From Planctomycetota bacterium (lineage in GTDB: Bacteria; Planctomycetota; UBA8742; UBA2392), in NCBI GenBank assembly GCA_020425605.1, contig JAGQRH010000020.1:18372-82371 (forward strand): a stretch of 64,000 nt of DNA, written 5' to 3'. How positions within the stretch are numbered: the first letter of the stretch is position 1; each line of letters opens with the position of its first letter. Both the position numbers and the translations under genes were made by a program. Of this stretch, positions 42,582 to 51,269 are shown one piece after another. Below the pieces are notes generated by a model. The model saw only the letters and a list, made by a program, of their open reading frames with translations. It was not told the DNA's origin and made no database searches.

Positions 42582-43091
42582 ATGCATACCGAAACACAGG
42601 CAGGACTCGACGCCAGCAAGGGCTTCTTGCGCGACTGCATTGAAGTCTCGCAGCTGATGCTGCGTCAGAAGCTGGAGGCGCTGCGACGCGGCGAGAGGGT
42701 GGACGTCGCCGAAACCCGCGCCGTCATGGGCGATGGACGCGCGGCCGCGAGGCAGCTTGCGCAGGTCGCATCACTGGAGGTTCGCGACCGGGCGCTTGAG
42801 TTGCGCGAGTCAGGCGCCGGGCAGAAGGCGGGGAAACGGCCGGCGCCGGCAGTGGCCGCCGAGGCGCACCACTCCGACGGCCAGCTAGAGCGTGATCGCA
42901 CGATGCTGATGGAGCATTCGCTGGAAAGCTCGCAACAGCTGCTGAAGGCAATCGACAGCGACGAGCCGTGCGATTACAGCCCGCGGCCGGAGATCATTGA
43001 GATGGTGCGACGCTACGGCTTCGACCCGGACGACGAAGACTCGCTCGCCAAGGTGGCAGACATCCTGTTCCCGGAATCAGTGGAGGCCTAG
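42582..43091 (+). CDS. Helical protein, function unknown
   Basis: 169 residues, no signal peptide or membrane segment. It is almost entirely helical and rich in Arg, Glu and Ala (QLMLRQKLEALRRGERVDVA, VASLEVRDRALELRESG), with a Pro/Ala linker at ~85-95 and a C-terminal part (ESSQQLLKAIDSDEP, RYGFDPDDEDSLAKVADILF). No family recognised. It is separated from the desaturase gene by a terminator-like repeat and therefore has its own promoter, probably around TATGCT near 42548. Confidence 0.7.
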   Translation: MHTETQAGLDASKGFLRDCIEVSQLMLRQKLEALRRGERVDVAETRAVMGDGRAAARQLAQVASLEVRDRALELRESGAGQKAGKRPAPAVAAEAHHSDGQLERDRTMLMEHSLESSQQLLKAIDSDEPCDYSPRPEIIEMVRRYGFDPDDEDSLAKVADILFPESVEA

Positions 43092-43199
43092 TGCCCCACA
43101 GCTCAGCAGTGTCCGCGCCCGCTTTCGCGCCGGGCGGTGCGCGACTATTGTCTGTGCGGGGGCCTGGGAGCCGTCGTGGACGACAAACGTGAAGCAGGC

Positions 43200-44051
43200 A
43201 TGAGCCTGCAAACGAAGCTTGTACTAGTTTTTGCTGCGCTGTTTGCCGTTGCGGCAATCGTGCGGGGGTTCTGGCTGGACGCTCAGCCGGCGATCACGCA
43301 GCCGCAGTTGTTCTGGTCGTTCCTGCTGCTCGGGCTCGGCGGCTCGCTTCTGGGCTGGCGGCTTGGCATGCGCCATGACAGTCACCTTGGTCGCAATGTG
43401 CTGGCGCTGTTCGGTGCGTTGCTTTCCTGGCGGCTGAGCTACTTCCCGCTGATGGTCGTTTCGGGTTGGAAGGCCAGCCTTGGCGAGTTCGCGCTCTACA
43501 GCATCGGTGTCACCACGATGGTCTACCCGACGTTCCTGCTGGTGATGTTCGCGCAGAACCTGGCGATCGGCGCCGTTGCCGCTGCGGCCGTAGCTGTGCC
43601 ACAAGGTGAGGCACCGGCGGAAGGCCGGCTACTGAAGATTCGCAAACTGCTGTTCGCGCCACCGCGCAGGCTGCTGTGGATTGTGGGCTGCCTTGCCTTG
43701 CCCGTGGCGTTTCTGACGAGCTTCAGCTGGTCGTCGGACTATGTCCTGTTCGGCGACGCGCCCTGGAGTGAGCCGCGGGCGCTGCCCGAAGTAGCCGAGC
43801 CGAAACACAATCCATACGCCGATGTACTCGGCACGTACTGGGACCGGCTGAGCCTTGGCTCAAAAGTGCTCGCGCTGAACGCACGCCTTACGTACCCGCT
43901 TGTGCCGGAAAGCCCATGGGGCAAAGCGATGAAGGGGACACTTGAGGCCGAGACACGCGCGAACCCGCTGGCCAGCAGTCGCGAACGCGTCGACGAGCAC
44001 TACCTTGCGTATCTCGCCGCGCATTCGGCCATGCACGGGGACCAGCCGTGA
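43200..44051 (+). CDS. Integral membrane protein, function unknown
   Basis: 283 residues from the ATG at 43200; a longer frame from 43137 has little support. About five hydrophobic helices: ~5-22 (LVLVFAALFAVAAIVRG), ~35-53 (FWSFLLLGLGGSLLGW), ~65-85, ~95-118 (VTTMVYPTFLLVMFAQNL) and ~150-172 (LLWIVGCLALPVAFLTSF). The last ~110 residues are extramembrane and contain HNPYADVLGTYWDRLSLG. No family recognised. The next gene overlaps its stop by 4 bases (GTGA), so the two are co-translated. Confidence 0.72.
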   Translation: MSLQTKLVLVFAALFAVAAIVRGFWLDAQPAITQPQLFWSFLLLGLGGSLLGWRLGMRHDSHLGRNVLALFGALLSWRLSYFPLMVVSGWKASLGEFALYSIGVTTMVYPTFLLVMFAQNLAIGAVAAAAVAVPQGEAPAEGRLLKIRKLLFAPPRRLLWIVGCLALPVAFLTSFSWSSDYVLFGDAPWSEPRALPEVAEPKHNPYADVLGTYWDRLSLGSKVLALNARLTYPLVPESPWGKAMKGTLEAETRANPLASSRERVDEHYLAYLAAHSAMHGDQP

Positions 44052-45016
44052 GTCGAGTGCTGGTCGCGGGCGGGCGCGGCTTCATGGGTCGTCGAATCGT
44101 GCGGCTGTTGAAGCAGACGCTGCCGGATGTCGAAGTTCTGACGGCCGGGCGCGGTGCCGCCAACGACAGGCCATTGGACGTGAAGGAACCGGACGCGGCG
44201 GCGCTCGAGGGCGTCAACGTGCTGATCAACGCGGTCGGTCCGTTTGACTATGACCCCACCCGGTTGGTCAACGCTTCGCACGGTGCCGGGGCGCACTACG
44301 TGGACATCGCTGAGACAGAAGATTTCATCGCGAAGGCGGCCCGTGCCCACGACTCGCTCGCGGCCGTCAGCGGCGCAAGCTCAGTGCCCGGGCTGGTGCA
44401 GGTGCTGGCCCAGACGTGGGCGGCCGAGCCCCCCAAGCGGATCCGTGCCCAGCTGAGCATCGGCACGAAGAACCCTGCGTCCACCACTCTATTGTACAGC
44501 ATGCTGCAACCGGTTGGTCGCGACGGTTGCTTTCGGAGCAGCTGGCTTCGGGCGCATGACGGAATCGCTGCACGGCGCTACGGGTCTTACCCGGGGCTGA
44601 CTGCTAGCCTTCGGGTGGGCGGGCGCGACGTCCCGGCCGAGTTCGGCTTTGGGTTCGACCGCCGGTCGTATACGCGACTGTTGTTGATCTTTGCTCCGAT
44701 GATCGGGTTGCTACCGCGCCCGCTGTTGCGCTTCGAGGCCTGGTGGGCTGCTCTGGTGTCACCGTTGCTTGGGCCGTTCGGCACAAAGGTCGGCATCCTC
44801 TCACTGGACGCGTTGGACGAATCGGGCGCGGTCACCGGCAGCGTTGAGGTTCGGGCCCGCGAAAACGGACTGGACGTCCCGGCATGGCCGGCAGTCTGGG
44901 CAACCGAGGCGCTGCTCAAGAGCACGCAGCCGGCGCGACGCTTGTCGGACCTGTTGACCCCGAACGCGACGGCAGAAAAGCTGCGTGCGGCCGGGTACGA
45001 GGTCAGCGGGACTTAG
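44048..45016 (+). CDS. Saccharopine dehydrogenase-like NAD(P)-binding protein
   Basis: 322 residues starting at GTG within the previous stop. The N-terminal Rossmann fold VLVAGGRGFMGRRIVRLLK and NVLINAVGPFDYDPTRLVNA with GAHYVDIAE is the pattern of saccharopine dehydrogenase/trans-acting enoyl reductase-like proteins. A hydrophobic stretch (LLLIFAPMIGLLPRPLLRF) in the C-terminal half is common in the membrane-associated members. Substrate unknown; lysine metabolism is not implied. It is coupled to an integral membrane protein gene, which may be a partner. Confidence 0.78.
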   Translation: MSRVLVAGGRGFMGRRIVRLLKQTLPDVEVLTAGRGAANDRPLDVKEPDAAALEGVNVLINAVGPFDYDPTRLVNASHGAGAHYVDIAETEDFIAKAARAHDSLAAVSGASSVPGLVQVLAQTWAAEPPKRIRAQLSIGTKNPASTTLLYSMLQPVGRDGCFRSSWLRAHDGIAARRYGSYPGLTASLRVGGRDVPAEFGFGFDRRSYTRLLLIFAPMIGLLPRPLLRFEAWWAALVSPLLGPFGTKVGILSLDALDESGAVTGSVEVRARENGLDVPAWPAVWATEALLKSTQPARRLSDLLTPNATAEKLRAAGYEVSGT

Positions 45017-45104
45017 TCAATGCAGTTTGACTTGCTGTTCAAATAGCTGATTCAGACTACAAAGGCGCACCAAACACCTGAAATCAAAGCATTGGCAGAT
45101 AAAT

Positions 45105-45133
45105 TTGCCATCTCTCTCACCACGGTGTATATT
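45105..45133 (+). promoter_or_regulatory. Sigma-70-like promoter for the 45187 gene
   Basis: TTGCCA (45105-45110), a 17-base spacer and TATATT (45128-45133) lie in a 170-base, unusually A+T-rich spacer. A second TATATC follows at 45137. The gene start is 54 bases beyond the -10 box. Confidence 0.55.
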
Positions 45134-45186
45134 GCATATATCGCCCAAGTTGCACTTCTGATGGGGCGATCTGAGGGAGGCCGGCC

Positions 45187-45630
45187 ATGTCCAACTCTAA
45201 CTCAACTTGTCATCGCATTCGCATTGTCCTCGCAGTGGACGAATCACTTCCCCAAGAGGTCCGGGCAGATGTCGCGGAGTCGTTGGAAGCCGCAGGCTGG
45301 GTACCGGCCAGCGACGGCTACGACTGCTGGATCTGCCGGGCGCGCATCGACGAAGTCGAGAAGATCGAGCGTCGCGTTCGAAAGGTCTTCGAGTTTGCAG
45401 CATTCACGGCCGGCTTTGAGGGTCGGGTGACGTTTGCCCTGAAGCTGGGCGAGCTGAACCCGCGCACATGCTCCATGCGGATCGGTGACGGCGGAATGAA
45501 AACGAAGCCCATCGTTGCCCGCAACAGCGGTGCGGATTTCGCGACAGAGCGAGTTCCAAACGGAGGCGCCAGCAGGCTGCCGGAATCGGTGAACCTACCG
45601 AACCTGACCAGCCTGAAGACCGCGTTCTAG
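45187..45630 (+). CDS. Small soluble protein, function unknown
   Basis: 147 residues, with GGGAGG about 9 bases ahead of the ATG. The N-terminal ~85 residues (RIRIVLAVDESLPQEVRADV, YDCWICRARIDEVEKIERR) are alternating beta/alpha with one CxxC pair, CWIC. The C-terminal part is basic and Ser/Asn/Gly-rich, probably unstructured. No family recognised. The distinct A+T-rich upstream region with a good promoter suggests it is expressed alone. Confidence 0.68.
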   Translation: MSNSNSTCHRIRIVLAVDESLPQEVRADVAESLEAAGWVPASDGYDCWICRARIDEVEKIERRVRKVFEFAAFTAGFEGRVTFALKLGELNPRTCSMRIGDGGMKTKPIVARNSGADFATERVPNGGASRLPESVNLPNLTSLKTAF

Positions 45631-45703
45631 GGATTCAGCGGGGGTGCCGGTGCCGTCTGGACAACCCACTGGGCCCTGTGTGGGGCCTTCGGCGCCCTCG
45701 CTG

Positions 45704-46945
45704 CTACCCCATACCGAACGGAGTTTCCGTGTCGTCGTTGAAGAAGCCCATCAGCGTGCCACTGTCTTCGAGCTCGGCCTGTTCGCGGGTGATGCTGATG
45801 ATCAGTACGTCATCCACGGCGCGGTGGCCCGCCTGGGCGGCGAGGTAGATCTGCTCGGGCACGTTGTCATCAAGCTTGGCGCGCTCGAGCACTTTGTGGA
45901 CGCCGGCGTAGTCGAATTCCTCGCCGTCGTCCTGCTGGCACTCGATGATGCCGTCCGTGAACATGACGATACGGCCTTCGGGCTCGAGGTTCGTGCGGTG
46001 CACCTGGATGGCCTCGGCCCAGCTTGAGCTGCGCTTGAGACCGAGCGCAACCCCGGCGGTAAGCACGTCTTCGTGCTTGCCGTTGGCGTATTGAAACACC
46101 GGGTGCGGCACACCGCAGCGCGCGTGTTCCCAGTTGCCGCTGACGATGTCGAGCACGCCGACCATCGCCGCGACGAACTTGCCCTGCGGGATGTCTTCTG
46201 CCAGCTCATCGTTGGCAAAGCGCAGGCCTTCGCGCAGGTCCCCTTCCTTGATGCGCATGCCGATGCTGATCACCTTGCGAGCCATCGACTGGATGACGGC
46301 CGCCTGGATGCCGTGGCCGGAAACGTCGCCGATGACCACGCACAGCTCACGAGGGTTCAGCCAGAAGAAGTCATAGAAGTCGCCTCCGATGAAGCCGCCG
46401 CTGGGTTGATAGTGCACGTCGATGCGGATGCCCTGCGGGCTTGGCGGGCTGGCGAGCATGGTGACGAAGTTCTGCGCCGCGTCGGTCAGGTCTTCCGTGG
46501 TTGCGCGCATTTCGCGCTCGAGGCGCATGATCTGGCCGCGCAACTCCTGTCGTTCGCGCTTGCGTGATTGCTTCTGCCGCTGGGTCTGGCGCAGCACAGT
46601 CTCGACCTGGATGCGCAGATGGTCGAGGTCGACGGGCTTCTTCAGAATCGCGAAGATGTCGCACTCGTAGCTGGTCAGTGCGCCCGACAGGTCGTCGCCG
46701 CCGACCATCAGGATGACCGGCACACGACTCAGCTTGCGGTTGCGTGTCATGTCATCGAGGAAATCGACGTACTCTTCGCCCAGCTTCTGGTCGCTGATCA
46801 GCAGCGCCGGGATCTTCATCGTGACCGAGTTGCGGGCGTCGTCGCTGCTACCGACGGCCTCTACGCTGTGGCCGTCGCGCTCGAGAGCCTTCTGGATCTC
46901 TTCGCGTCGTTCCGCGTTGCCTTCGATGAGGAGGATATGCGCCAT
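45704..46945 (-). CDS. Response regulator with PP2C-type (SpoIIE/RsbU) phosphatase output
   Basis: 413 residues from the ATG at 46945 (MAHILLIEGNAERREE); the frame continues upstream into the neighbouring gene's end. Residues ~1-120 are a receiver domain with the phospho-accepting Asp in ALLISDQKLG and the Lys in FAILKKPVD. A coiled coil (~125-175) leads to a SpoIIE-type phosphatase with GGDFYDFFWL, VVIGDVSGHGIQAAVIQSMA, MFTDGIIEC and a final DDVLIIS Asp. Such proteins dephosphorylate anti-sigma factor antagonists. It lies 16 bases after a paralogue. Confidence 0.9.
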   Translation of the reverse strand: MAHILLIEGNAERREEIQKALERDGHSVEAVGSSDDARNSVTMKIPALLISDQKLGEEYVDFLDDMTRNRKLSRVPVILMVGGDDLSGALTSYECDIFAILKKPVDLDHLRIQVETVLRQTQRQKQSRKRERQELRGQIMRLEREMRATTEDLTDAAQNFVTMLASPPSPQGIRIDVHYQPSGGFIGGDFYDFFWLNPRELCVVIGDVSGHGIQAAVIQSMARKVISIGMRIKEGDLREGLRFANDELAEDIPQGKFVAAMVGVLDIVSGNWEHARCGVPHPVFQYANGKHEDVLTAGVALGLKRSSSWAEAIQVHRTNLEPEGRIVMFTDGIIECQQDDGEEFDYAGVHKVLERAKLDDNVPEQIYLAAQAGHRAVDDVLIISITREQAELEDSGTLMGFFNDDTETPFGMG

Positions 46946-46961
46946 CTTCTCGGCCGGTTGT

Positions 46962-48131
46962 TCACTTTCTGAGGATGCTGATGATGGTCGCGTCATCGTC
47001 TGCCCGGGCTTCAAGGTTCGCCTGGTCAACGATTGTAGCTATGAATCGCTCGCCGTCGGGAGTGTCCTTGATTGCCTGCGTGACGCCCTCGACATCGAAC
47101 TGACGCTTCTTGTCGTCATCCTGATAGCACTCAATGATGCCGTCCGACATCAACATGACACCCTGATTCGGCTCGATCACGGTCGCGTACTCGCCGACCT
47201 GCATGTGCCAGTCGGACTTCTTGCTTAGGCCCAGCGGCCCGCCAGGCGTCATGACCGCTTCGCTTTCGCGACCCTTGATCACCAGCGGGTACGGCACACC
47301 GCAGCGCACATGCTTCCAGGAATGGTCCGAGGTATTCAGCACGCCGATGATACAGGCGGCGAAGCTTCCCGGGGGCAGGTCGTTGGTCAACTCACGATTC
47401 GCGAACCCGATTGCCTTGTGCAGGTCGCCCTGCTCCTGGCGCAGTGCGAGGCTGATCAGCTTGCGCGACATTGCCTGCAGGATTGCGCCCTGGATGCCGT
47501 GGCCGGAGATGTCCCCCACCACGATTGCCAGTCGGTCGCGATCGAGCCAGACGAAGTCGTAAAAGTCGCCCCCCAGGCGCCCGTACGGGCGATACAGCAG
47601 GTCGACCTCATAGCCCTCCAGTTGTGGCGGCTTGGGCTGCATCCAGGTGAAGTGACGCTCGGCCTCACTGAGGTCTTCCTCGTTGGCCTTCATTTCGATT
47701 TCGAGCCGGTCGATGCGGCTCATGTACATCTCTTTGCTCAGCTTGCGGCTGAACTTGTAGGCCTGGTTGAGACGTGTGTGCGCGCCCACCTTTGCCGCCA
47801 GCAGGTCGAAGTTCAGCGGCTTGTGCAGGAAGTCGACGATGTCCCAGCGGAAAGTGCGGGTCAGGAGGTCTGCCTCTGCGTCTTCAGCCATCATCATGAT
47901 GGGCACTCGCGCGAGGCTGCTTTCGCTGCGCAGCTCTTCCAGCAGCTGAAGAGCAGGCATGTCCGGCAGTTTGATATCGAGCAGCATCAGGTCGGGGTCG
48001 TGGTCCTGCGCCTGATAAATGGTGTCGCGCGCGGTCGCGGCCTCGATCACCGAATAGCCGGCCTTTTCCAGAACGGTCTTCAGTTCGGAACGGATAGACG
48101 CGTCATCGTCAGCGATGAGTACGGTCGACAA
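46962..48131 (-). CDS. Response regulator with PP2C-type (SpoIIE/RsbU) phosphatase output
   Basis: 389 residues. The receiver has the acidic pair in LIADDDASIR, phospho-accepting Asp in LMLLDIKLPDMPA, and VDFLHKPLN with the conserved Lys. A helical linker (RLEIEMKANEEDLSEAERHF) precedes the phosphatase: GGDFYDFVWLDRD, VVGDISGHGIQGAILQAMS, MLMSDGIIECYQ and DDATIISIL. It is the upstream member of a tandem pair with 45704-46945. No histidine kinase, anti-sigma factor or STAS partner is adjacent; the STAS-like FHA protein at 12120 is far away. Confidence 0.91.
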   Translation of the reverse strand: MSTVLIADDDASIRSELKTVLEKAGYSVIEAATARDTIYQAQDHDPDLMLLDIKLPDMPALQLLEELRSESSLARVPIMMMAEDAEADLLTRTFRWDIVDFLHKPLNFDLLAAKVGAHTRLNQAYKFSRKLSKEMYMSRIDRLEIEMKANEEDLSEAERHFTWMQPKPPQLEGYEVDLLYRPYGRLGGDFYDFVWLDRDRLAIVVGDISGHGIQGAILQAMSRKLISLALRQEQGDLHKAIGFANRELTNDLPPGSFAACIIGVLNTSDHSWKHVRCGVPYPLVIKGRESEAVMTPGGPLGLSKKSDWHMQVGEYATVIEPNQGVMLMSDGIIECYQDDDKKRQFDVEGVTQAIKDTPDGERFIATIVDQANLEARADDDATIISILRK

Positions 48132-48326
48132 GCAATTTCCCCGGCAATAACCAACGCGAGCGAACCAAGGTTAGTCGATAAACCCCACGCCGACAAGACG
48201 TTGCGCTCGACCCGCTGCTCCGCAGTGTGTGTCAGGACTAACGCCCATTCGCGGACGCGCAGCCTCAAAGCGTCGATTTGATGGCCCAAATTGACTAGAG
48301 TGCGCAACAGCAAAGACCGGTGCGGA

Positions 48327-49214
48327 ATGGACATTCTCGCAACTTTTGTGCTTGCACAGAGCTCGTACGGTGAGCCGGCGCGCTCGAATCCCAATACCGG
48401 CGCCGGTGCCATGGTGCTAGCGCTGGTGGTATTGCTGCTACTTGCGGGCGCCGCCGTGGGCCTCGCATTCCTTGTGCGTAACTCGGCGCGTGCGCGTGGC
48501 CATGATGACGGCTTCTGCACGTCCATGCTGCTGCTTTCGTTCTTCATTGGGCCGGTGATCCCACTGATCATCATCTACTCAACCCAGGGCCGCGGGAACA
48601 AATACACACAGATGCGTCGCCCCAACCGTGGCCCGATTCCCCATGGTGGTCGTCGTACGGTGGGTCCTCGTCGGCCGGGTCCTCCACGGCGCAGATTGCC
48701 GTCGGCACCGCAGTTCGCGCCGCAGCAAGCCTACGCAGCACCGATGGCGCCTCCCCCACCCGTGGCAGTCGCGCCTGCACCGCCCGGTTTCCTGAATTGC
48801 CCGCGCTGCGGACAGCAGAACGGCGTGGCCCGTGAAGACTGCTGGAGCTGTGGGCTGGGCTTCCATCCTTCCATGAAGCCGGCCGGAGGCGAGGGCCCCG
48901 AAATCGACTACCTGCCTGACGGTGCGGGCGTCATCCCGCAGGAATCTGTTGAGACTGTACGACAGCGTTCAAGCCCCGGCGAAGAGACCGTGAAACAGGT
49001 TGAGACCGTCGGCGAAGAGACGGTCAAGCAGGCGCCCAGCGTCGGCGAAGAAACCGTCCTTAAGGCACAGGTCGCGACCGAGCCGACCGAGCGCGTGATC
49101 AAGGTGCGCTGCCTGGACTGCCAGAAGAAGTTCAGCGGGCGAGAGAGCATCATCGTCAAGCTGCAGAAGTGCCCGAAGTGCAAGGAATTCCCGTTTCGGT
49201 ACGAGACCGCTTAA
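48327..49214 (+). CDS. Membrane protein with two zinc ribbons and EETVKQ repeats
   Basis: 295 residues from the ATG at 48327. Two hydrophobic helices (~28-50, MVLALVVLLLLAGAAVGLAF, and ~65-82, MLLLSFFIGPVIPLIII) are followed by a Pro/Arg-rich linker. Zinc ribbon one is CPRCGQQNGVAREDCWSCG; zinc ribbon two at the end uses CLDCQKKF with CPKC. Between them is a short repeated run: ESVETVRQ, GEETVKQVETV, GEETVKQAPSV and GEETVLKA. The Thr residues in this run would suit phosphorylation and FHA binding, which is an inference. No family recognised as a whole. Confidence 0.75.
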   Translation: MDILATFVLAQSSYGEPARSNPNTGAGAMVLALVVLLLLAGAAVGLAFLVRNSARARGHDDGFCTSMLLLSFFIGPVIPLIIIYSTQGRGNKYTQMRRPNRGPIPHGGRRTVGPRRPGPPRRRLPSAPQFAPQQAYAAPMAPPPPVAVAPAPPGFLNCPRCGQQNGVAREDCWSCGLGFHPSMKPAGGEGPEIDYLPDGAGVIPQESVETVRQRSSPGEETVKQVETVGEETVKQAPSVGEETVLKAQVATEPTERVIKVRCLDCQKKFSGRESIIVKLQKCPKCKEFPFRYETA

Positions 49215-49221
49215 GTCTCGC

Positions 49222-49399
49222 GGCCGCGCCGGTTGCCGACGCGGCCTGCGTATCGAAGGCGGATGGTACCAATCCGCAAGGTGCGGCTGTCTCGCCGCGC
49301 TAGAGGCCATCTGCCGGCCTTTCGCCGGCACAGCCCGGTGGCCGGGCAAGCCTGTGGAATCGACTTCTAAGGTCGTCTCGGGTCGCAGGGGTTCACCCC
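49222..49399. other. Hairpin-rich non-coding stretch
   Basis: This 326-base gap (49215-49540) has no convincing frame but a series of stems: GGCCGCG/CGCGGCC (49222-49246), GCGGAT/ATCCGC (49259-49277), GCGGC/GCCGC (49283-49298), TGCCGGC/GCCGGCA (49312-49330), GCCCGG/CCGGGC (49333-49347) enclosed by a weaker pairing, and GGGG/CCCC around TTCA (49388-49399). It matches no RNA family I know. It may be a cluster of degenerate palindromic repeats or a structured RNA. The last ~140 bases show nothing beyond the ribosome site of the next gene. Confidence 0.45.
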
Positions 49400-49540
49400 G
49401 TTGACTCGTCAAGAGTAGGGTAGCGAGTGCCACTCAAGCCTTACAGGAAATCCTCAAGAAACATGACGCGTCAATAGGTACTGAATACAGTGGGGATGAG
49501 AATCACTTCGGCCGGCGTTGTGATTCCAGGAGGGAGAGTC

Positions 49541-49753
49541 ATGAGCGCGGAGACCAACGCCAACGAGAAGCCGCCAGCGCAGTCCAGTGTGCCACACGAT
49601 GATGGACCCCGCCCCGTTCCGGTAGCCAACCCGCAGGCCGCACCCGGTTCCATACGTAATCTTCCGTGGTGGGCATGGTTGGCCGTGCTGATCGGGCTGG
49701 CCATCTTCCTGTGGTTTATGCTCGATCACTTCCTGCAGGTGCCGCCGGTCTAG
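49541..49753 (+). CDS. Small single-helix membrane protein
   Basis: 70 residues from the ATG at 49541, which has GGAGGGAGAG just ahead. The first ~40 residues are polar and Pro-rich; the rest is one transmembrane helix (WWAWLAVLIGLAIFLWFML) with only a few residues after it. No family recognised. The good ribosome site and the sensible tail-anchored layout argue that it is real. It converges with the esterase gene. Confidence 0.65.
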   Translation: MSAETNANEKPPAQSSVPHDDGPRPVPVANPQAAPGSIRNLPWWAWLAVLIGLAIFLWFMLDHFLQVPPV

Positions 49754-49871
49754 TGGGTGACGTCTGACTGATCGGTTTCGTCGACGATTGACGAGCTCGT
49801 CTGGTTGTCGCTGTTCTGGTCGAAGCGCCTGATACGGTCGGAAATCTCTTGTGTTCGAGCGCCGATCCGGC

Positions 49872-51170
49872 TCATTCATCCAGTCCCAGTGCCTTGCGGA
49901 ACACTTCGCGGGCATAGCTGTGGCAGCCCATGTGACCGCCGGGGACAATGTCGCGGGTGACATGCTCATAGCCGTTGTCTTCCGCCAGCTTCTTTGCCGC
50001 CTCCCACTGCGCATCGAGCATGCTTTCCTTGTACTCGTCCTTGTCGCCCTGGTAGGCGTGGATGATCAGTGCCTTCTTCGCCTCCGCGTCGTCACTGACG
50101 GCGCGTGCACCGGCGAAGTTGCCACAGGCGGGGACCGCAGCGACCAGCATGTCTGGGTGCGCGAATACCATGTGCCAGGTCAGGATGCCGCCACCTGAAA
50201 AGCCGGTGATGCAGACCTTCTCCTGCGCGTTGTAGAGCTCCTGCAGGTCCTTAATGACCGCGCACAGACCGGCATCATCAAAGCCCATGCGGTCCTTGTC
50301 GGCCTCCGTGATGAGGTCATCGGGATACGGGTACTTCTTGCGCATGCCTTCATTCAGCTCGTTCGTGTTCGTGAACCCGCAGGGTGTGACGACGATAAAC
50401 GTGTCATTGTCCTTGCCGCGACCGCCGTTGCACGCGCCGAGGAAGTTGCTGCCCGCACCCTCCACGGCCACGTAGACCGGCCATTTCTTGTCGGCCGTCC
50501 AGCCCCTGGGCAGCGAAAGGTAGTACTTCATGGTGTGCGTGCGGCAGGTCTTAAGCAGCGGCGTCCTGAACGAGAGCTCAGCCTCACACTCGATCAGCGC
50601 CTTGGTGCGGGCTGCGTTCTGTTTTTCGTCGTCGAGCTGAACGCCCTGAACGAGATCGAGAATACGGTGCGTGCTCGCGTAGTCCTTCTTGCCGTAGCGC
50701 GCCCGGTACTCGCCCTCGACCCATTTGTCGGCCGTCTCGGCGTGCAGCTCATAGGCGCGCGTCAGGCAGGCATCGGCAATGGAGTTGTCCTTGTCGTCAA
50801 ACAGCTCATTGAACAGCAGGCAGTACGCCTGCGAAGCCTTCTTGAGCGTCTTCTCAGCCTTCTTGTCGTACTTGGCGATTGCGTCTGCGTCGGATGTGTC
50901 CGTCTCATCCGGCAGCTTCTCCAGTGCCTTGGTCGCCTTGCGGTCGTCGGGCGTGAGGACCAGTGCTTCCTTCAGGAAGGTCTCGGCCTTGCCGTTCAGT
51001 CCGTTGTCGGATGCGGTGTCAGCCAGCGCCACCAGCTCTTTGCTGATGGATTCCTTCAGCTTCGTGACGGCCGCGCTGTCCGCGGCCGCCGCGGATGGTG
51101 CGGCTTGCGCAGCGAGTGTCAGCGCAATGAGCATCAGGGCCAGCGATGCGGCTTGAAGAGTGCGTTTCAT
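49872..51170 (-). CDS. Secreted alpha/beta hydrolase (esterase-like) with N-terminal helical region
   Basis: 432 residues from the ATG at 51170, with GGAG 8 bases ahead; the longer frame only shadows the opposite strand. A signal peptide (LALMLIALTLAAQA) is followed by a helical, TPR-like region (~30-190: ALADTASDNGLNGKAETFLK). The C-terminal ~240 residues are an esterase: oxyanion region VAVEGAGSNF, nucleophile Ser in CITGFSGGGILTWHM, and a late His in VPGGHMGCHSY. This resembles PHB-depolymerase/feruloyl-esterase-like hydrolases. Substrate unknown. Confidence 0.83.
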   Translation of the reverse strand: MKRTLQAASLALMLIALTLAAQAAPSAAAADSAAVTKLKESISKELVALADTASDNGLNGKAETFLKEALVLTPDDRKATKALEKLPDETDTSDADAIAKYDKKAEKTLKKASQAYCLLFNELFDDKDNSIADACLTRAYELHAETADKWVEGEYRARYGKKDYASTHRILDLVQGVQLDDEKQNAARTKALIECEAELSFRTPLLKTCRTHTMKYYLSLPRGWTADKKWPVYVAVEGAGSNFLGACNGGRGKDNDTFIVVTPCGFTNTNELNEGMRKKYPYPDDLITEADKDRMGFDDAGLCAVIKDLQELYNAQEKVCITGFSGGGILTWHMVFAHPDMLVAAVPACGNFAGARAVSDDAEAKKALIIHAYQGDKDEYKESMLDAQWEAAKKLAEDNGYEHVTRDIVPGGHMGCHSYAREVFRKALGLDE

Positions 51171-51269
51171 GGATGTGCTCCGGTTCGCGGCGTCAGTGAC
51201 AAGTGTAAGAACGTGCAGGCGCGTTACCAGCCGCCTCGACGTGGGGCGCCCGCAAAGGATAATCCCTCC

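Noticed and set aside
49215..49440. A tRNA, tmRNA, SRP RNA or RNase P RNA in the hairpin-rich gap
   Set aside because: None of their conserved sequences (T arm plus acceptor stem, GGAAGCAGCC-type loop, GAGGAAAGTCC) is present on either strand.
50535..51269. Upstream extension of the TPR gene to 813 codons
   Set aside because: This part lies opposite the esterase gene and its signal peptide and shows no domain; the ATG at 51270 has a ribosome site and begins a known motif.
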